This document shows, in pieces, positions 35,564-47,332 of a stretch of DNA of 64,000 nt. The position numbers and the translations under genes were made by a program. The stretch spans positions 186,001 to 250,000 of the forward strand of contig MU394063.1 of assembly GCA_022578605.1 (NCBI GenBank), read 5' to 3'. The notes under the pieces are model-generated. The model saw only the letters and a list, made by a program, of their open reading frames with translations. It did no database searches and had not been told where the DNA came from. The DNA comes from Camillea tinctor. Taxonomy: Eukaryota; Ascomycota; Sordariomycetes; Xylariales; Xylariaceae. Positions within the stretch are counted from its first letter, which is position 1. Each line of letters starts with the position of its first letter.

Positions 35564-36928
35564 CTATTCATCGGGGGCGTCATCATCATACTCGATTACA
35601 GGACCATTCGTATTCTCCCCTGCAAATTCAAAGTCGTGATTATCCTCGTCATCCTCAACCTCATCACCAGTTTCCGCGCTTTCACTAGCTTCCTCAGCCT
35701 CAGCCTCATCACCAGTTTCCGCGCTTTCACTGGCTTCCTCGGCCTCAGCCTCATCATCACTTTCACTGGCTTCCTCGGCCTCAGCCTCATCATCGCTTTC
35801 ACTAGCTTCCTCAGCCTCAGCTTCATCATCACTTTCCGCGCTTTCACTGCCTTCCTCATCACCACTTTCCGCGCTTACACTAGCTTCCTCATCCTCATCG
35901 CTCAGATCCACCGTCGTCCCCTGTTTGCCATCCTCATCCTTATCAGTCCGATCCACTATCGTCTCCTTCTCATCATCCTCACCCTTATCGTTCATCCGAT
36001 CGGCGCCCTCCTCCTCCTCATCCATGTAATTCCTCAAATCAGCCTCAATATCGTCCTGCTCCTGCTCAAGCTTCTTCTCATCCTTCGCGTTCGCGCCGCC
36101 CTGCACATCCTCCTGGCTGTCTTTGCGAAGGTAGAGATCCTCGTCGTCGAGGCGGTCCTCGTTCTCGTCCCGGTCGTCCTCGTCCCACTCGCTGCTGCCC
36201 GATTTCTCCCACTCGCCCCCCGCCGTCTCCGAGTCGCTGTCCGGCGTCACGCAGTACGCTTCCACCTTCGTCCATTCCGCCTGCCCCAGCCGCGTCGCGC
36301 TGCACACCTGCCGCCGCCGGCACGGCGCGACCTTGTCCACCTGCAGACGCAGCGGGCCCGTGCCGTCGCGCTCGGGCGCTTCGCTGCAGCGCACGCGCAG
36401 CCACTTCGTGCCGACGTACGCGCACTGCGAGCCCGGGTACTTGCAGCTGATGCCCCAGCGGTTGGGCTTGGTGTTGGGCACGACGTGGGCGGGGATGCTG
36501 GTGTTGACGGGGTGAGTGAGGGCGGCCGTGTTCGTAGGGTGGGTGACGGTGGTGGTGATAGTGAAGTTAGAGGTGGCGTTGGGGAGAGGAACGGGCGAGG
36601 GTCCTAGAAATGGGGATCCATCCGCAACGGGCTCGAGGTGGATGGGTAGAGTGTCGTTGTCAACGGGGATGGAGTTCGCGGGGTAGGGGTTCGTGGGGTA
36701 AGTAAAATAGGAATGGCCAACCAAGGTGGGAAGAGGCCAGAGGCCAGAGAGGAACCTGAGGAAACCCTTGAGAGCACTGTGATGATGGTGATGATGACGA
36801 TGACGATGGTGGTGGGGGTGATGGTGGTGATGATGGGGGTGGTGGTGGTGGTGTTTCGAATGGTGCGCGGGGGCGGGCACCGCTGCCGCGCAGAGGGCGA
36901 AAAGGGTAAGTACAAGTCCGGGAAGCAT
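35564..36928 (-). CDS. secreted protein with poly-His head, six-Cys module and acidic repeat tail
   Basis: Uninterrupted 454-residue frame. Residues 1-20 are a signal peptide (MLPGLVLTLFALCAAAVPAP). Residues 21-50 contain 23 histidines with occasional Pro, Arg and Lys, a likely divalent-metal-binding segment. A Thr/Pro/Asn-rich region with several N-glycosylation sequons (NDT, NAT, NFT, NTS) follows. Residues about 160-225 hold six cysteines (SCKYPGSQCAYVGTKWLRVRC begins the module), probably a compact disulfide domain. The last 220 residues are overwhelmingly Asp/Glu/Ser with tandem DEAEAEEASES units. There are no membrane segments after the signal peptide, so it is probably extracellular or wall-associated. 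I recognise no family. The opposite charges of head (His, pH-dependent) and tail suggest metal or calcium handling, which is inference only. Confidence 0.8.
   Translation of the reverse strand: MLPGLVLTLFALCAAAVPAPAHHSKHHHHHPHHHHHHPHHHRHRHHHHHHSALKGFLRFLSGLWPLPTLVGHSYFTYPTNPYPANSIPVDNDTLPIHLEPVADGSPFLGPSPVPLPNATSNFTITTTVTHPTNTAALTHPVNTSIPAHVVPNTKPNRWGISCKYPGSQCAYVGTKWLRVRCSEAPERDGTGPLRLQVDKVAPCRRRQVCSATRLGQAEWTKVEAYCVTPDSDSETAGGEWEKSGSSEWDEDDRDENEDRLDDEDLYLRKDSQEDVQGGANAKDEKKLEQEQDDIEADLRNYMDEEEEGADRMNDKGEDDEKETIVDRTDKDEDGKQGTTVDLSDEDEEASVSAESGDEEGSESAESDDEAEAEEASESDDEAEAEEASESDDEAEAEEASESAETGDEAEAEEASESAETGDEVEDDEDNHDFEFAGENTNGPVIEYDDDAPDE
35661..35822 (-). repeat. coding minisatellite (2 x 45 bp, 2 x 36 bp)
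   Basis: Inside the acidic-tail gene, two 45-base units (35661-35705, 35706-35750) are followed by two 36-base units (35751-35786, 35787-35822) and a partial one. The longer unit differs by a 9-base insert that encodes an extra Ala-Glu-Thr/Ser. Each encodes a DEAEAEEASES-type block, so length changes keep frame. Such arrays vary readily between strains. Confidence 0.85.
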
Positions 36929-39333
36929 TTTGATGGCCGGTGAATTGGGTTGTTATGTGTTGTGATCAGATGAAGATGAGGTGTAAGTATTAAGATGCTT
37001 TGGTGTTCTTGCTTCAGTGTACTTGATAGAAGTTTGTGATTACAAGTTGTCAGGAACGGGAGAAAGGGGGGAGGCACAGGCTTTTATCCTCATTCTGGTT
37101 CTCTGTTACGCTCAAGAATTAAACCTTGCCTAGAGTAGAGTTCATTGGAAAAGAAAGCCACACGTTCTATCCTGCCATGATACATCCGCTATATGGAGCA
37201 AAAAGGCGCGGTTCTCGGGCCAGAAACCAGTCCTTCAGGTACACACATGCTATCATCTCTCGGAATTCTTCAGATAGTTCGAGTTTTTATATAAATGCTC
37301 TGACTCTCTCATTCTTATCACTTCGCACAACCTCGCGTAAGTATTTGTCAAGCATTTATGGCATGTCACTTTCCCGGGACATGGTTGATCGTGAAATCGG
37401 GGAAATGAGAACATTGTAACTCGTAACTCTTCGGATATTTAGGTTGATACCAAGCCTCGCACGGTGGTCAAAAAACTTGATAAATGTGAGTAAACTTTCG
37501 CGAACTTTCCAATGTCTTTATGCGAGAGCCTATAGTAAAGCTACATCACTTTATGTTCTCTAATAAACCTTAACCCTTTCGATTGCTAGCAGCTTTGGTG
37601 TCCTGGAGCAAGTTAAATAAATTTCAAGCTAAGAATCAGACCTAAGGTTTGGTGTTTGATGTTCTGTAATGCGTGCTATGCGGCAGTACCATTATTGCCG
37701 AATAGTTTAGTGACAAACTTAAGAGAAACCCCTACGTTTCCAGCTCCTATTACCTCAATAGACACTAGAAAATATTTCGGTACGATACTGCTCCTAGAGC
37801 ACAGTTACCTTGAAACCATTTCTATCCAGATTATTCTCTAATCCATTAATCTCTAGAACACCGAATCCGGAAGCAAGACACCTTTATTTCTATGTGCTGA
37901 AATAGGTGATAAGGGGTATTTGTCAAGGTACAGGTACAAGGTGTACCCGTAGCTACATATATATAAGGGACAGGCCCTCCATCATCCAGAGACAAATATT
38001 CACCTAGCCAAGCAACCTCATAACCTCGGTTCAGGACTATGAGTATGAGCTGATGCTTCTGACCCGACCTAGCCGTCTCTTATTTCTATGTTGAGTTTAG
38101 TTGGTCGCTTAACCTAATTGTGATAGTCCGATGCTCTAAGTTTGTAATTTCAACTTGCTAATTGGTATGTGTAAATCAGCACTAATCTATATAAAGGCAA
38201 ACCGCAATGTCTAGGCTAGATTGTAGGTTGATTGTAGAGGTAACTCAACTGGTAGCTACATGTCACTTTTATACTTAGTGGGTTTCGTATCTAATAGTAT
38301 AGTACAAGAGACACCGATTTAAGTAATGGCTAAATCTAGAAATGTTACGTTGAACCCCCTAAAGGACTGAGCCCGGCTTGCTGTTACGTAGATGAATGTG
38401 GTTTAGAGGAGAATTACATATTATACTCCGTATTAAGTAGGTAAATGGTAGACATAAGATTTAAGCTATGTTTGAGTCTTAACTAGCAGCAAAGGACTTG
38501 TATATTTCATTTCATGAAACTGGTCTCTTGATTCTCTACCCATAAATTATCTCTCTCAATGTCAGCTAAAGGAAATAAAGACTACATAGAAGCCAGGAAT
38601 TAACATCAACTTGAGATAGCTGATATAAGGTATTTGATAGAATCTTCTAGAACGATTCTTTTTTGAGACAAATAGCGCCAAAATGCGCATCCTATATAGG
38701 GTGAAGACGTGACTGTCATTGCGCAAGAAAATGAAAGTAAAGGTACTGTCACGATGTAAGCCCTAGGAGGAAGGAAACGTTATTGTTGTTGCGTGAAGAA
38801 CTAAACTATCTAGGCGACCACACCGAACAGCGTGGCTTGTTTATATACAAAAAGCTTCTTTAGTCTGTTTTCTGGACTAAGAGTTCAGCTCTTCAGCTCA
38901 TCATAGGTGGATACCTAGGCGGTATATATACGTCTGAGTCAGATTGTTGTTACTCTGCAAACAACCTTTGCAGTTTCAGATCTCAATGCTCATCACTCAG
39001 CCCTCATATTGCATTATTTAAACTTTCTCACAACTAGTGCCGTGACTTTCCGCCAGGGCACGGATCGAAACAACCATTAGCTATTTTCTAACCTTGAACT
39101 TATTATGGATCAGTGTACTACTTGCTCGTCTTCCATTGGGGTTCAATTTCGTTGATGATAATGACTCAGATGCTATCCTCTTGAAGAATTTGTCCACGGT
39201 AGAAGTCTACTATACAGTCTAACCTGCCCAGTTAGAGGTTGCTTCTCATAATACGATAAATGACAAGTTTGTTAGTTACACCACTAATGCTTTCTGTCAA
39301 GGGTTAAGAAGGGACAATAAAGGTTCTTGTATA
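36929..39333. other. intergenic region
   Basis: Next to 36929, the minus strand has an AGGATAAAAG sequence at 37081-37090 that could be the TATA element of the secreted-protein gene. Beyond that the DNA is AT-leaning, with no long or conserved frames. Confidence 0.45.
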
Positions 39334-39461
39334 TGTTACATCCCAGTCAGAGAGAGGGGGGGGGGGTTAACTATACAGAATTGAGCCACAATGACCACTT
39401 GGTCATTGTGAGAGCCTTTTGTTTATGGTATGGCGGGGTTGCTCAACACTCTATCGTAACA
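39334..39461. mobile_element. 128-bp LTR-like insertion with 5-bp target duplication
   Basis: The element begins TGTTACATCCCAGTCAG and ends CGTAACA, so it has TG...CA ends within a 6-base inverted terminus TGTTAC/GTAACA. It is flanked on both sides by GTATA (39329-39333 and 39462-39466), a perfect 5-base target-site duplication. In the middle, 39387-39410, is a palindrome with 10-base arms CACAATGACC/GGTCATTGTG. TG...CA ends and 5-base duplications fit a solo LTR of an LTR retrotransposon; a small non-autonomous DNA element is the alternative. Related copies lie at 1552-1681 and 58039-58159 in the opposite orientation. Confidence 0.8.
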
Positions 39462-42400
39462 GTATATAGGTAACTGTGACATCTATAGTTGTAGTTTAGG
39501 TTCCTCGCACAACAACAAATTGATTACCTAAGCAATTGTTTGGTCCATCGTGACACTGTCTCTCATCGGAAGATAAAGTCGACTTCAAATTCGAATATAA
39601 TAACAAGCAACTACAATGTCGCTGGTTCCATATTATATTATTATTCACAAATTCAATGATGACATCGTTTGTATGGTATATGGAAATGACATCAGGAACC
39701 AGAGAACGTGCTGAACAATCGTCTCTCCTGTTGTAATGAACCAAGTTGCATTAGCCAATAGCGAAACAATAGATCTGTTAAGAGAAGTTAAGCATATGAT
39801 TTGGTATCCGATTTGGCAATGTTATCTCATTCTAAACCCTCTAGTCGTGATTAGATCGAGCTTCTATAAGATATGAACAGGATCTTAAAGCGGTTGAACT
39901 TGAATTCTTGATGAATATGAGAAATTACATGAATAGGGAGCCTATGGCCCCCCTCCTTTTTTATATATATAGTATCGGCTAGCGTTGCCTTGATATTTGT
40001 CACAGGCTAGGTAGGACCCAGAGATACGGGAACGACGGCACTAAAAGATAGAGGCCCACTATGAATCAGGCAAGCTATAAAGACGAACACCTCGGATTCC
40101 TCTCTGGGAGCACTTTCGCAATTGTTCTTAGTCTACCTAATAGTAACCGATTACTTCCAAGCTTTCTCACTCTATTGTGTACCCTCTTACTTGACAATAT
40201 TGGCCCTGGGGGCGCATTCTCGACGTGAGTATTAGATACTGAAAGTGCTGCTACAGTAAATCCTCACATAAAAGCCATTACTTCAGCAAGAAGTAATGGC
40301 TTTCGAGAATCGGTGGCTGGCTGAAGCAGCGTGAAAAAAATCGTCCTGAGTGATACAATTGGTCATCTGCTCTTGATGATCTACTTGGAAGAGGCTGATT
40401 TGAAAACCTGGCAAGGGCTTGCGATCACTCCGTAGGGTTGAAATTCGAACAGCGTGGCTTATTCTATCCGATGCTTAGCCCACTAATGAATACACTCCTA
40501 GACAGTTGTTTAGGAGATATTGATCATTCGATCATTTGACGGGTTCTTATCTTGACTCATATGTATCGAGTGTAGCTGTCGGGTGATCGCGAAAATGCTT
40601 CCCAACTTAGATATCTCCTGAGCTCTGCATAAGTACTACATAAAAACCATTGTGCCTATAGAATGCCTATTATAGACCAATTTCAGACTGCGTCGCCTTG
40701 CCCGGGAAAGACACACCGCCCACACTGAACTTGCCTACTTATGGAAACCGCTCCACATAGAGCCCCCACCATTGTCCATATTGGTTCTAGTTTCTTTTTT
40801 TGCACATTTCGCAAGGACTGTCAAGCTCTGTTCGCAAGGACATATAAAAAAACTGCATGGCAAAGGCCCTCTTTGAGGCTCTATGCAAGCATTTCATATC
40901 AACAAGCTCATTGTACAAAACGGGTATGGTTACCGAGAGAATGGGACTGTCTTGTGTGGGCTTGGCCGCCATATAGTTGTGGTTTCCTCGATATAGTGGG
41001 TGGCGTTGGCTACCTCCAACATTTTATGTCGTAACTGGTGGCTTTGCAAATGGCTGAGATTGTCATTGTGCTATTAGAAAAGGATGAAACCTGAATTTTC
41101 GTCCTGTTTACGTCCTGGCGGGGACGAACGCCGACGTGAGTTCCTCGGCCGACTATGATGTCGATCAGATGGTACGCTACAAAGTACATCTTGCTGGCTA
41201 GAAGTGCCACCACTCAAACATCAACATCCAGGGGGACGGCAAGGTAGTCTAGCCTGTGGTATGTTGTATAGTTGAACTACTGACTATGAACCACGAGGAA
41301 ATTTTAAGGCGACACTAGATAGAAACTAGAGATTTGGTCAATCAATCTATATGCTTTTGCTTTTCGTTAAAATATGCGACTACAAACTAAGCTCGTCATG
41401 GGACTTCTACCCAAGACGCCGTGGCGGCTCGAAATGCAGCCCTAATCGTTAGCATATATTACAATCTTAGACCCCAACCAGGGTAAAAAGCATAGGAATA
41501 TTCAAGGAAAAAATAGCCGAGTCATCAATTATACTAACCTATCACTTTGCCCAGTCAATTTCTGGTGAACATGGTCTTTTGTTTTTGTTTTCGTCTCTTT
41601 AGCGGTTTATCAGCTAGGTATAAAAGCCATACAAACACCTTCGTTGTAAGCACGGAGAACATATTACTTAGGAATCAAGCCACGTCTCTAGTCAATTATT
41701 GTCAACTGGATCACAAGAAGTGTTCTATGACTTGGGTCGAATACAGCTTATAGTTACCCAATCGAGAATCTGCTGTCGCGACACACTTACACTCAGACTA
41801 CAGCCATTTTTGTCATCGTTGACGATCTCCCGACTGGTACGGTATACTTATCGTCACGTAATCTCGCGTTGGGTCTAGGCCTTAGGAGAGGGATCCGAGC
41901 CAAAACATGGGGTTTTAAAACAGCTGATTGGATTGAGTGTACCGGCTGATGGGTAGCCCAATCCCGGCTCCCTGGATCCTCAGCATTTTTCTTTCAGGGA
42001 TCATCGCTGTTAGTCTATTACAGGCCCTAGCCTGTGTCTCCAAACGGTGGGTAATCTCCATAGTCGTACAAGCTCTCTCCTATACTCTGCCGTGGCAGAA
42101 AAAAAAAGAGTATCCATTCACAGATACGAACTCCATACCGCTTCAAAATACCAAAAATACACGGAAAACCTCCACAGGTCGGAAACGAAGCCCGTCTCTG
42201 TTTCGTATTTTTCCGTCAGCACAACTCACGATGAAAATTAAAAAGAAAATTGTCAGGACTAGAAGCCTGGATTACTGCTTGAAAGCATCCCGGTTGAAGA
42301 GTCGATCTGATCGCGAGGTACCTGATGGTCCGCGCAAATTTCTATGCACAGCCTGCGTATCCCATTACGGGTCCCGTCTCACGCTAACTAGTTTAATCCC

Positions 42401-42647
42401 CGAAAGTGGCCTTAGAAGCGTTCATGCGCTATGGCAGAAAGGCGTGCCCCTTATAGATACTCATGTCCCTCTCCTTTTTATCTAAAATCTTTTTGATGCC
42501 GCCAGCCCTCTCGTCATCGATCATTCTATACCCTACAGGTGCTTAGGAGCGAGTTCCGGCTAGGTATGATAAATTGTTGCTGAAGCGCTGTGCGTTGACA
42601 GCTCTGGTATACTTCATCTATTCGAATCTTCCTATATACTATTAATC
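39462..42647. other. intergenic region upstream of the second P450
   Basis: No gene is supported. A 182-codon frame at 41937-42485 ends 160 bases before the P450 start but has no recognisable domain and a lysine-rich, low-complexity middle. A perfect hairpin at 40271-40303 is listed separately. Confidence 0.45.
40271..40303. repeat. perfect 14-bp hairpin
   Basis: AAAGCCATTACTTC (40271-40284) and its exact reverse complement (40290-40303) are separated by the 5-base loop AGCAA. It is not followed by a T run and is not at the end of a gene, so a terminator role is not indicated. It may be the remnant of a fold-back element. Confidence 0.7.
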
Positions 42648-44339
42648 ATGGCTCCCTTACTATCGACCATCATACCTTTGACTTGGACACAGAGTGCTAT
42701 TGCAGCCGGTGTCTCCCTTTTCTTATATGTTGTTACACTCTCTATTTACCGTCTCTTTTTCCATCCTCTACGAAACATCCCAGGACCCAGGCTGGCGGCC
42801 CTGACTCAATGGGTCGAGACATACTACGAATGTTTTAAGTCTCCTGGTGGGCAATTTATCTGGAAATATCGGGAATGGCACGAGCAATATGGTATGTCGA
42901 ACTATTTTAAACCTGGTCTTGCTAGACTGAAGATCACTGACCACCTTTAGGTCCTATCGTCCGGATTAGCCCGAATGAGGTTCACATCCAGGATCCCACC
43001 TTTTACGATACACTCTTTGCTCAGAGCCGTCACTCAGACAAGTTGAAGAGTCTTGAGCATCGCTTCAGTAACGAGCTGTCCTCTTTCGCAACCGCTGATC
43101 ACCATGCTCACCGTATTCGTCGTGGTGCCATCAATCCTTTCTTCTCTAAGAGAAAGATCACTCAGCATTCACCTAACGTCCAGCACCACATGAGCCGCCT
43201 GTGTGGCCGTGTGGCATCTGAGTATCTTGCTAATGGCAGCACGTTAAATCTCAATAATATGTGGGGCGCTTTTACCTCGGATATCGTTGTCGGTTATTGT
43301 TTTGAGAAGCCCTATGATTTTATCATGAATCCCGATTTCCGCGCTGCATTTTCGGACGCAATGTAAGCTCCCTGTTTCATAATTTCATTATTTTATAAGC
43401 ACCAGTTCACTAACGTAATTCAGGATTGATCTCCTTGACCCCGTTCACTGGCTCACTCAGTTCCCCTGGATGCTCAAATCTATGAAGATGCTTCCCGATT
43501 GGCTAGTCAAGCTTAGCTATCCACCTATGCGCTCCGTCATCGACTATAACCACGAGATGGAGGCACAAATTCTCCAAGCCAAGGCTATCCACGCGTCTGG
43601 GGAAAAGAAGTCCGATTCCCGTCAATCCCTCTTCACTGCACTCCTAGAATCCGACCTTCCTCCTGCGGAACTCTCTACTATGCGTCTCCAGCACGAGGCT
43701 ATCTCCATCATCGCCGCGGGCCTCGAGACCACGACGACCTGTCTCTCCGTTTGCTCATACCACATCCTCGCCAACCCGAATATCCTCGCCAAGCTTAAGG
43801 CCGAGCTAGCCGCCGCCATCCCGGACCCCGAGCAGATCCCCGACCTCGACTCCCTCATGCAGCTCCCGTACTTGACCCACGTGATCGACGAGGCGCTACG
43901 CTTCACGTACGGAACGTCGCAGCGCACGCCGCGCCTGTCTCCCACGCCGATCATCTACTCGTCTCCAGAAAAGGACTACGTCATACCGGTCGGTTCCGTC
44001 GTTAGCATGGACAACTACTCCGTCTCGCACGACCCGTGGCTCTTCCCCGACCCGTACGAATTCCGGCCCGAGCGCTGGGAGGGCAACCCCCGCGCCCCCG
44101 ACGGCAAGCCGCTCAAGCGTTACCTGGTCACATTCGGCCGGGGCACGCGGAGCTGTGTCGGGCTGCAGCTCGCATACGCCGACTTGTACATCGGCCTCGC
44201 GAACTTCTTCCGGCGGTTCGACTGCGAGCTCTTCGAGACGGGCCGTGATGCCGTGGACTTGTACATGGATTTCTTTATGCCTAGGCCCAAGCCCGGGACC
44301 CAGGGCGTGAGGGTGAAGGTATTAAACACTGTGTCTTAA
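42648..44339 (+). CDS. cytochrome P450 monooxygenase (trichodiene oxygenase-like, CYP58 type)
   Basis: Membrane-anchored haem monooxygenase. Three exons, 42648-42891, 42951-43362 and 43424-44339, give 523 residues. The hydrophobic anchor AAGVSLFLYVVTLSIYRLFF is followed by the hinge NIPGPRLAAL. Motifs: AAGLETTTT in helix I near residue 315, ExxR (EALR) near 373, PERW, and the haem loop FGRGTRSCVG near 455. All are intact. Segments such as GPIVRISPNEVHIQDPTFYD and FFSKRKI are typical of the trichodiene-oxygenase-like group common in fungal secondary-metabolite clusters. Here no terpene synthase is nearby. Downstream lie two decayed oxidoreductase genes and one kinase-fold gene, so it may be the survivor of a small cluster. 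Its last exon is notably GC-rich relative to the first two. Confidence 0.93.
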
Positions 44340-46723
44340 TTATATAAGTTGGCGGAAGCTATTGGTGAGAAAGTTCATTCTGTTCGGTGGTCAGGTTACC
44401 ATCCCGTTGAGATGATTTAATGAAGTGGGATCCGGTATACATGGGTTTGGGTCACAAATGGGTTATGATAAACTAGGTTTTGGTTGTATAGCATTAGATA
44501 AGATATTTCCCCCCTTTTTCCTTACGGAAACGGCAGTTAGTCTAGTTAGTATTTCTCCTTTGTCGTTTTTTAAAACCATTATAGCGAGCGCTTCGACTGC
44601 ATATAATTCAATAAAACAAAATATACCAAGTTAAACAAAACTAGTCACCAGCATATGCATAACATGCATGCATTTAATCCTTCATGCCAATGACGTACGT
44701 GGAAACAAAATAGAATCCTTCATCGGCATTCTGACCCTGGCTGCCGGAATCCATAAACGAAACATCCGCCTTGTCATTTCTAGCCCTGTCTGCCAACCCC
44801 CGGTCTCTGACACTGAGCGATTCATATGATCCGCTAAAGAATCCGGAATGGGCGGAAGCCAAGCCGCACTCAAATGAGGCCAGGCTATCTGCCCAGTTAA
44901 AACCCCCTTTCCAGCCTTGGGCTCTAATACATGGACGAACTATCTTACATATTTCTACCTAACGGGTGCTTTGACCCTCAAATACATGCGAAAGCCACGA
45001 GCTATCACCAGATTCCTGGAATATAGCGCATGATAACGATTCGCTATCCCCTGGAACCTGGAGAAAAAACGGTTGATCGACCCCGATCAATGGGTTTTGA
45101 CCCGATCTTATCGTGCTCCCCCATCAAAAAATCCCACTAGCGTAACGGCTATGAGGACTTCGAGGGTATCATTGTGCTAAGATTCGATATTCGATAGTAT
45201 GTACAAGGGCGAGACGTTGTTGCCCTGTTTGCCATCCGATGGTGATGTAGTCGGCAAGTATTCGAATACGGCTTAGTACATAGTCTAGAACTAATATCTT
45301 ACCTGATCATGAGAAAGCCCCTTTGTCGCACCCTACAAAATGCTGTTGCGGATAGGTGAAGACAGTTTGGCAGGCTATGCTGGGCTAGACATTCTAGTCC
45401 ATTAGGCCGGTAGAGTCATTCCGATCCCTTGCATGTCAACCGTTGTCAGTATTGTGCTGGATTCAATTAGTTTCATAAGCTGGAGGACTGAAGACGTCGT
45501 GCCACCGTGGAACGAGAAGCATCACGAATCATATTGCTGGGTTACTTTATTTGGCGTATCTAACGAACTTACACGTGCTCGGGGGTTTATGTGCCAATTC
45601 TCTTCTCGATTTGACACTTGCCATAAGTCCGAGTGAAAGGGTTACATACCTAGTAGGCGTCCATGGGACGGTCAAAATTAGCATTCACATGGTCCTTTGA
45701 TGGGTATGTGCGCAGTCATACGTAGATAAAAATAGGCAAGTTGCCGTAATTAACAAATCTCTTTTTCCGGGGCGGGCCTCGGCCGTCTTACCAAGTCCGT
45801 GCCCGGGATTCCTGTCGGGGCATCAAGCAAACCGTACCCGATCGGAGGTTTACTTGAACTTCTGCATACGAGATCTTCCTTATGGGCTTCTTACGAATAG
45901 CGATATAAATAGTCAGTAGACATTCCTAGTTTACTTGCACAAGCCAGTCAGATGTCGTAGCTTTTTCAGACGACATTCGACATAGCTCAGCGTGATATGC
46001 TACTCAGAATCATCAACATATAACAGACTTTTGAGATACACATAGCCAGGCGGGTTGGACTCTATAAAGAAGCTAGATGACCTTAACTACACAGAAACTT
46101 CTACTCATCATCTCCTGCTTATGTCTTATCCATATCATTATCTATAATAGTAGATCAAAGATCATATAAACCGAGTCCCACGAACAGTTTAGGATAATAC
46201 ATGATACATTATTACAAGGTCAATACGAAGTGGAGAAAAATAGTAATATATATCATCAGGTTAAGTCCTATCCTTATAAGTGTCAGGTCTCGTTCTGGGA
46301 AAGCTACGCTTCCTTCTATGCTAGTCCTTATTTTCTAGTCTGGAAGTAATCATTCTTATTCCTATCGCCGATCTATCCCTCCGTTCTTGTCAACTATGAC
46401 GTGTAAGTCCATAGCAACCATTATCGTTGAAAAGGTGACACAACCAACTCGTATATTAAAGATAGATAGGTGACCGGTGGGTTTAATAGTAGGGTATAGA
46501 ATGCGAGAACAAAGTTGTCCCAGATGTTTCGTCGAATTACGTGCGAAATGATATCTGAATAAACTTACGAATGTATTATAGGTTGTAGAAAGTATATATT
46601 ACATATCTGATGTGGCGAAGATGTGATGAGACTGACAATGGGATGGTCTATTCCGGGGGATTGTATGGGATCTATGGGGTTCGCAATCCGAGTATTATCT
46701 GTATGCCTTAAATGTCACTGTAT
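44340..46723. other. intergenic region
   Basis: AT-leaning sequence between the second P450 and the dehydrogenase pseudogene. Only short chance frames are seen. Confidence 0.5.
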
Positions 46724-47332
46724 TTAATTGGCCACCGAGGTTGGAACCCGCCTAGTGAGCGCCGCAGTAAAGGACTGGCCTAGGAACTTGGAAAGGAACA
46801 TACGATCGTTGGCGTTATTAGGCAGATTCCCGAGAGCATCGAGCAGGAAGCGAGCTCAGGCGCCCACTTCGGATAAAGCTAAGGTGATGCGAATCGGCTG
46901 AGGCTGGTTTTCCCGCACGGCTTTGGCGACGGGCAGAATCAAGATGGTTAGCAGGGCGGTGGAGATGTAGTTGACCAAGATGATCTCGTCGTGACCGGTC
47001 GAGGCGTTGAGGGTGCGCTTCATAGGGCATATGCCAGCTTTTAGGATGGCGATATCGAGTTACGTTAGGGCTTTCTTGGCACATTATGCGAATGAGACGA
47101 CGGAGTCGTAGATAGAGAGGTCAACCTTCCAGACCTCGATAATGTCTTGTAGCATATCCTTGCGGCTAGCAGACAAGTCTGCAGCAGCAGCCTTGCCTTT
47201 CTCCTCGTTATGCACGGCTAGGATTAACTTTCTGACACCCAGGTTAAGCAGCTGACGGCTGGTCTCGAGCCCCACGCCGCAGTTAGACCCGACCACCAGG
47301 GGTGTCTTGCCACGGAGGTTAACGTCACTCAC
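46724..47332 (-). pseudogene. short-chain dehydrogenase/reductase pseudogene
   Basis: Reading one frame from [21 protein letters not shown] (the nucleotide-binding glycine motif) through LDIAILKAGICPMKRTL, NYISTALLTILILPVAKAV and ITLALSEVGA to about residue 200 recovers the body of a classical SDR, but with in-frame stops after DSVVSFA, after KKALT and after LSEVGA. At least one looks like TGG or CGA turned to TGA/TAA, and an expected Arg reads His (CAT), all C-to-T type changes as in RIP. The part after the central strands, including the Tyr-x3-Lys active site, is missing or unrecognisable. It is probably not functional. Confidence 0.8.

Noticed and set aside
35636..36607. 323-codon plus-strand frame opposite the acidic secreted protein
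   Set aside because: Its Leu/Ile/Phe-rich translation is the antisense shadow of Asp/Glu/Ser repeats. The minus-strand frame has a signal peptide and organised modules, so it is the real one.
41937..42485. 182-codon plus-strand frame just upstream of the second P450
   Set aside because: No domain, no signal peptide that continues into a coherent protein, and a Lys/Ser-rich low-complexity middle. It ends 160 bases before the P450 start and is more likely promoter DNA with a chance frame.
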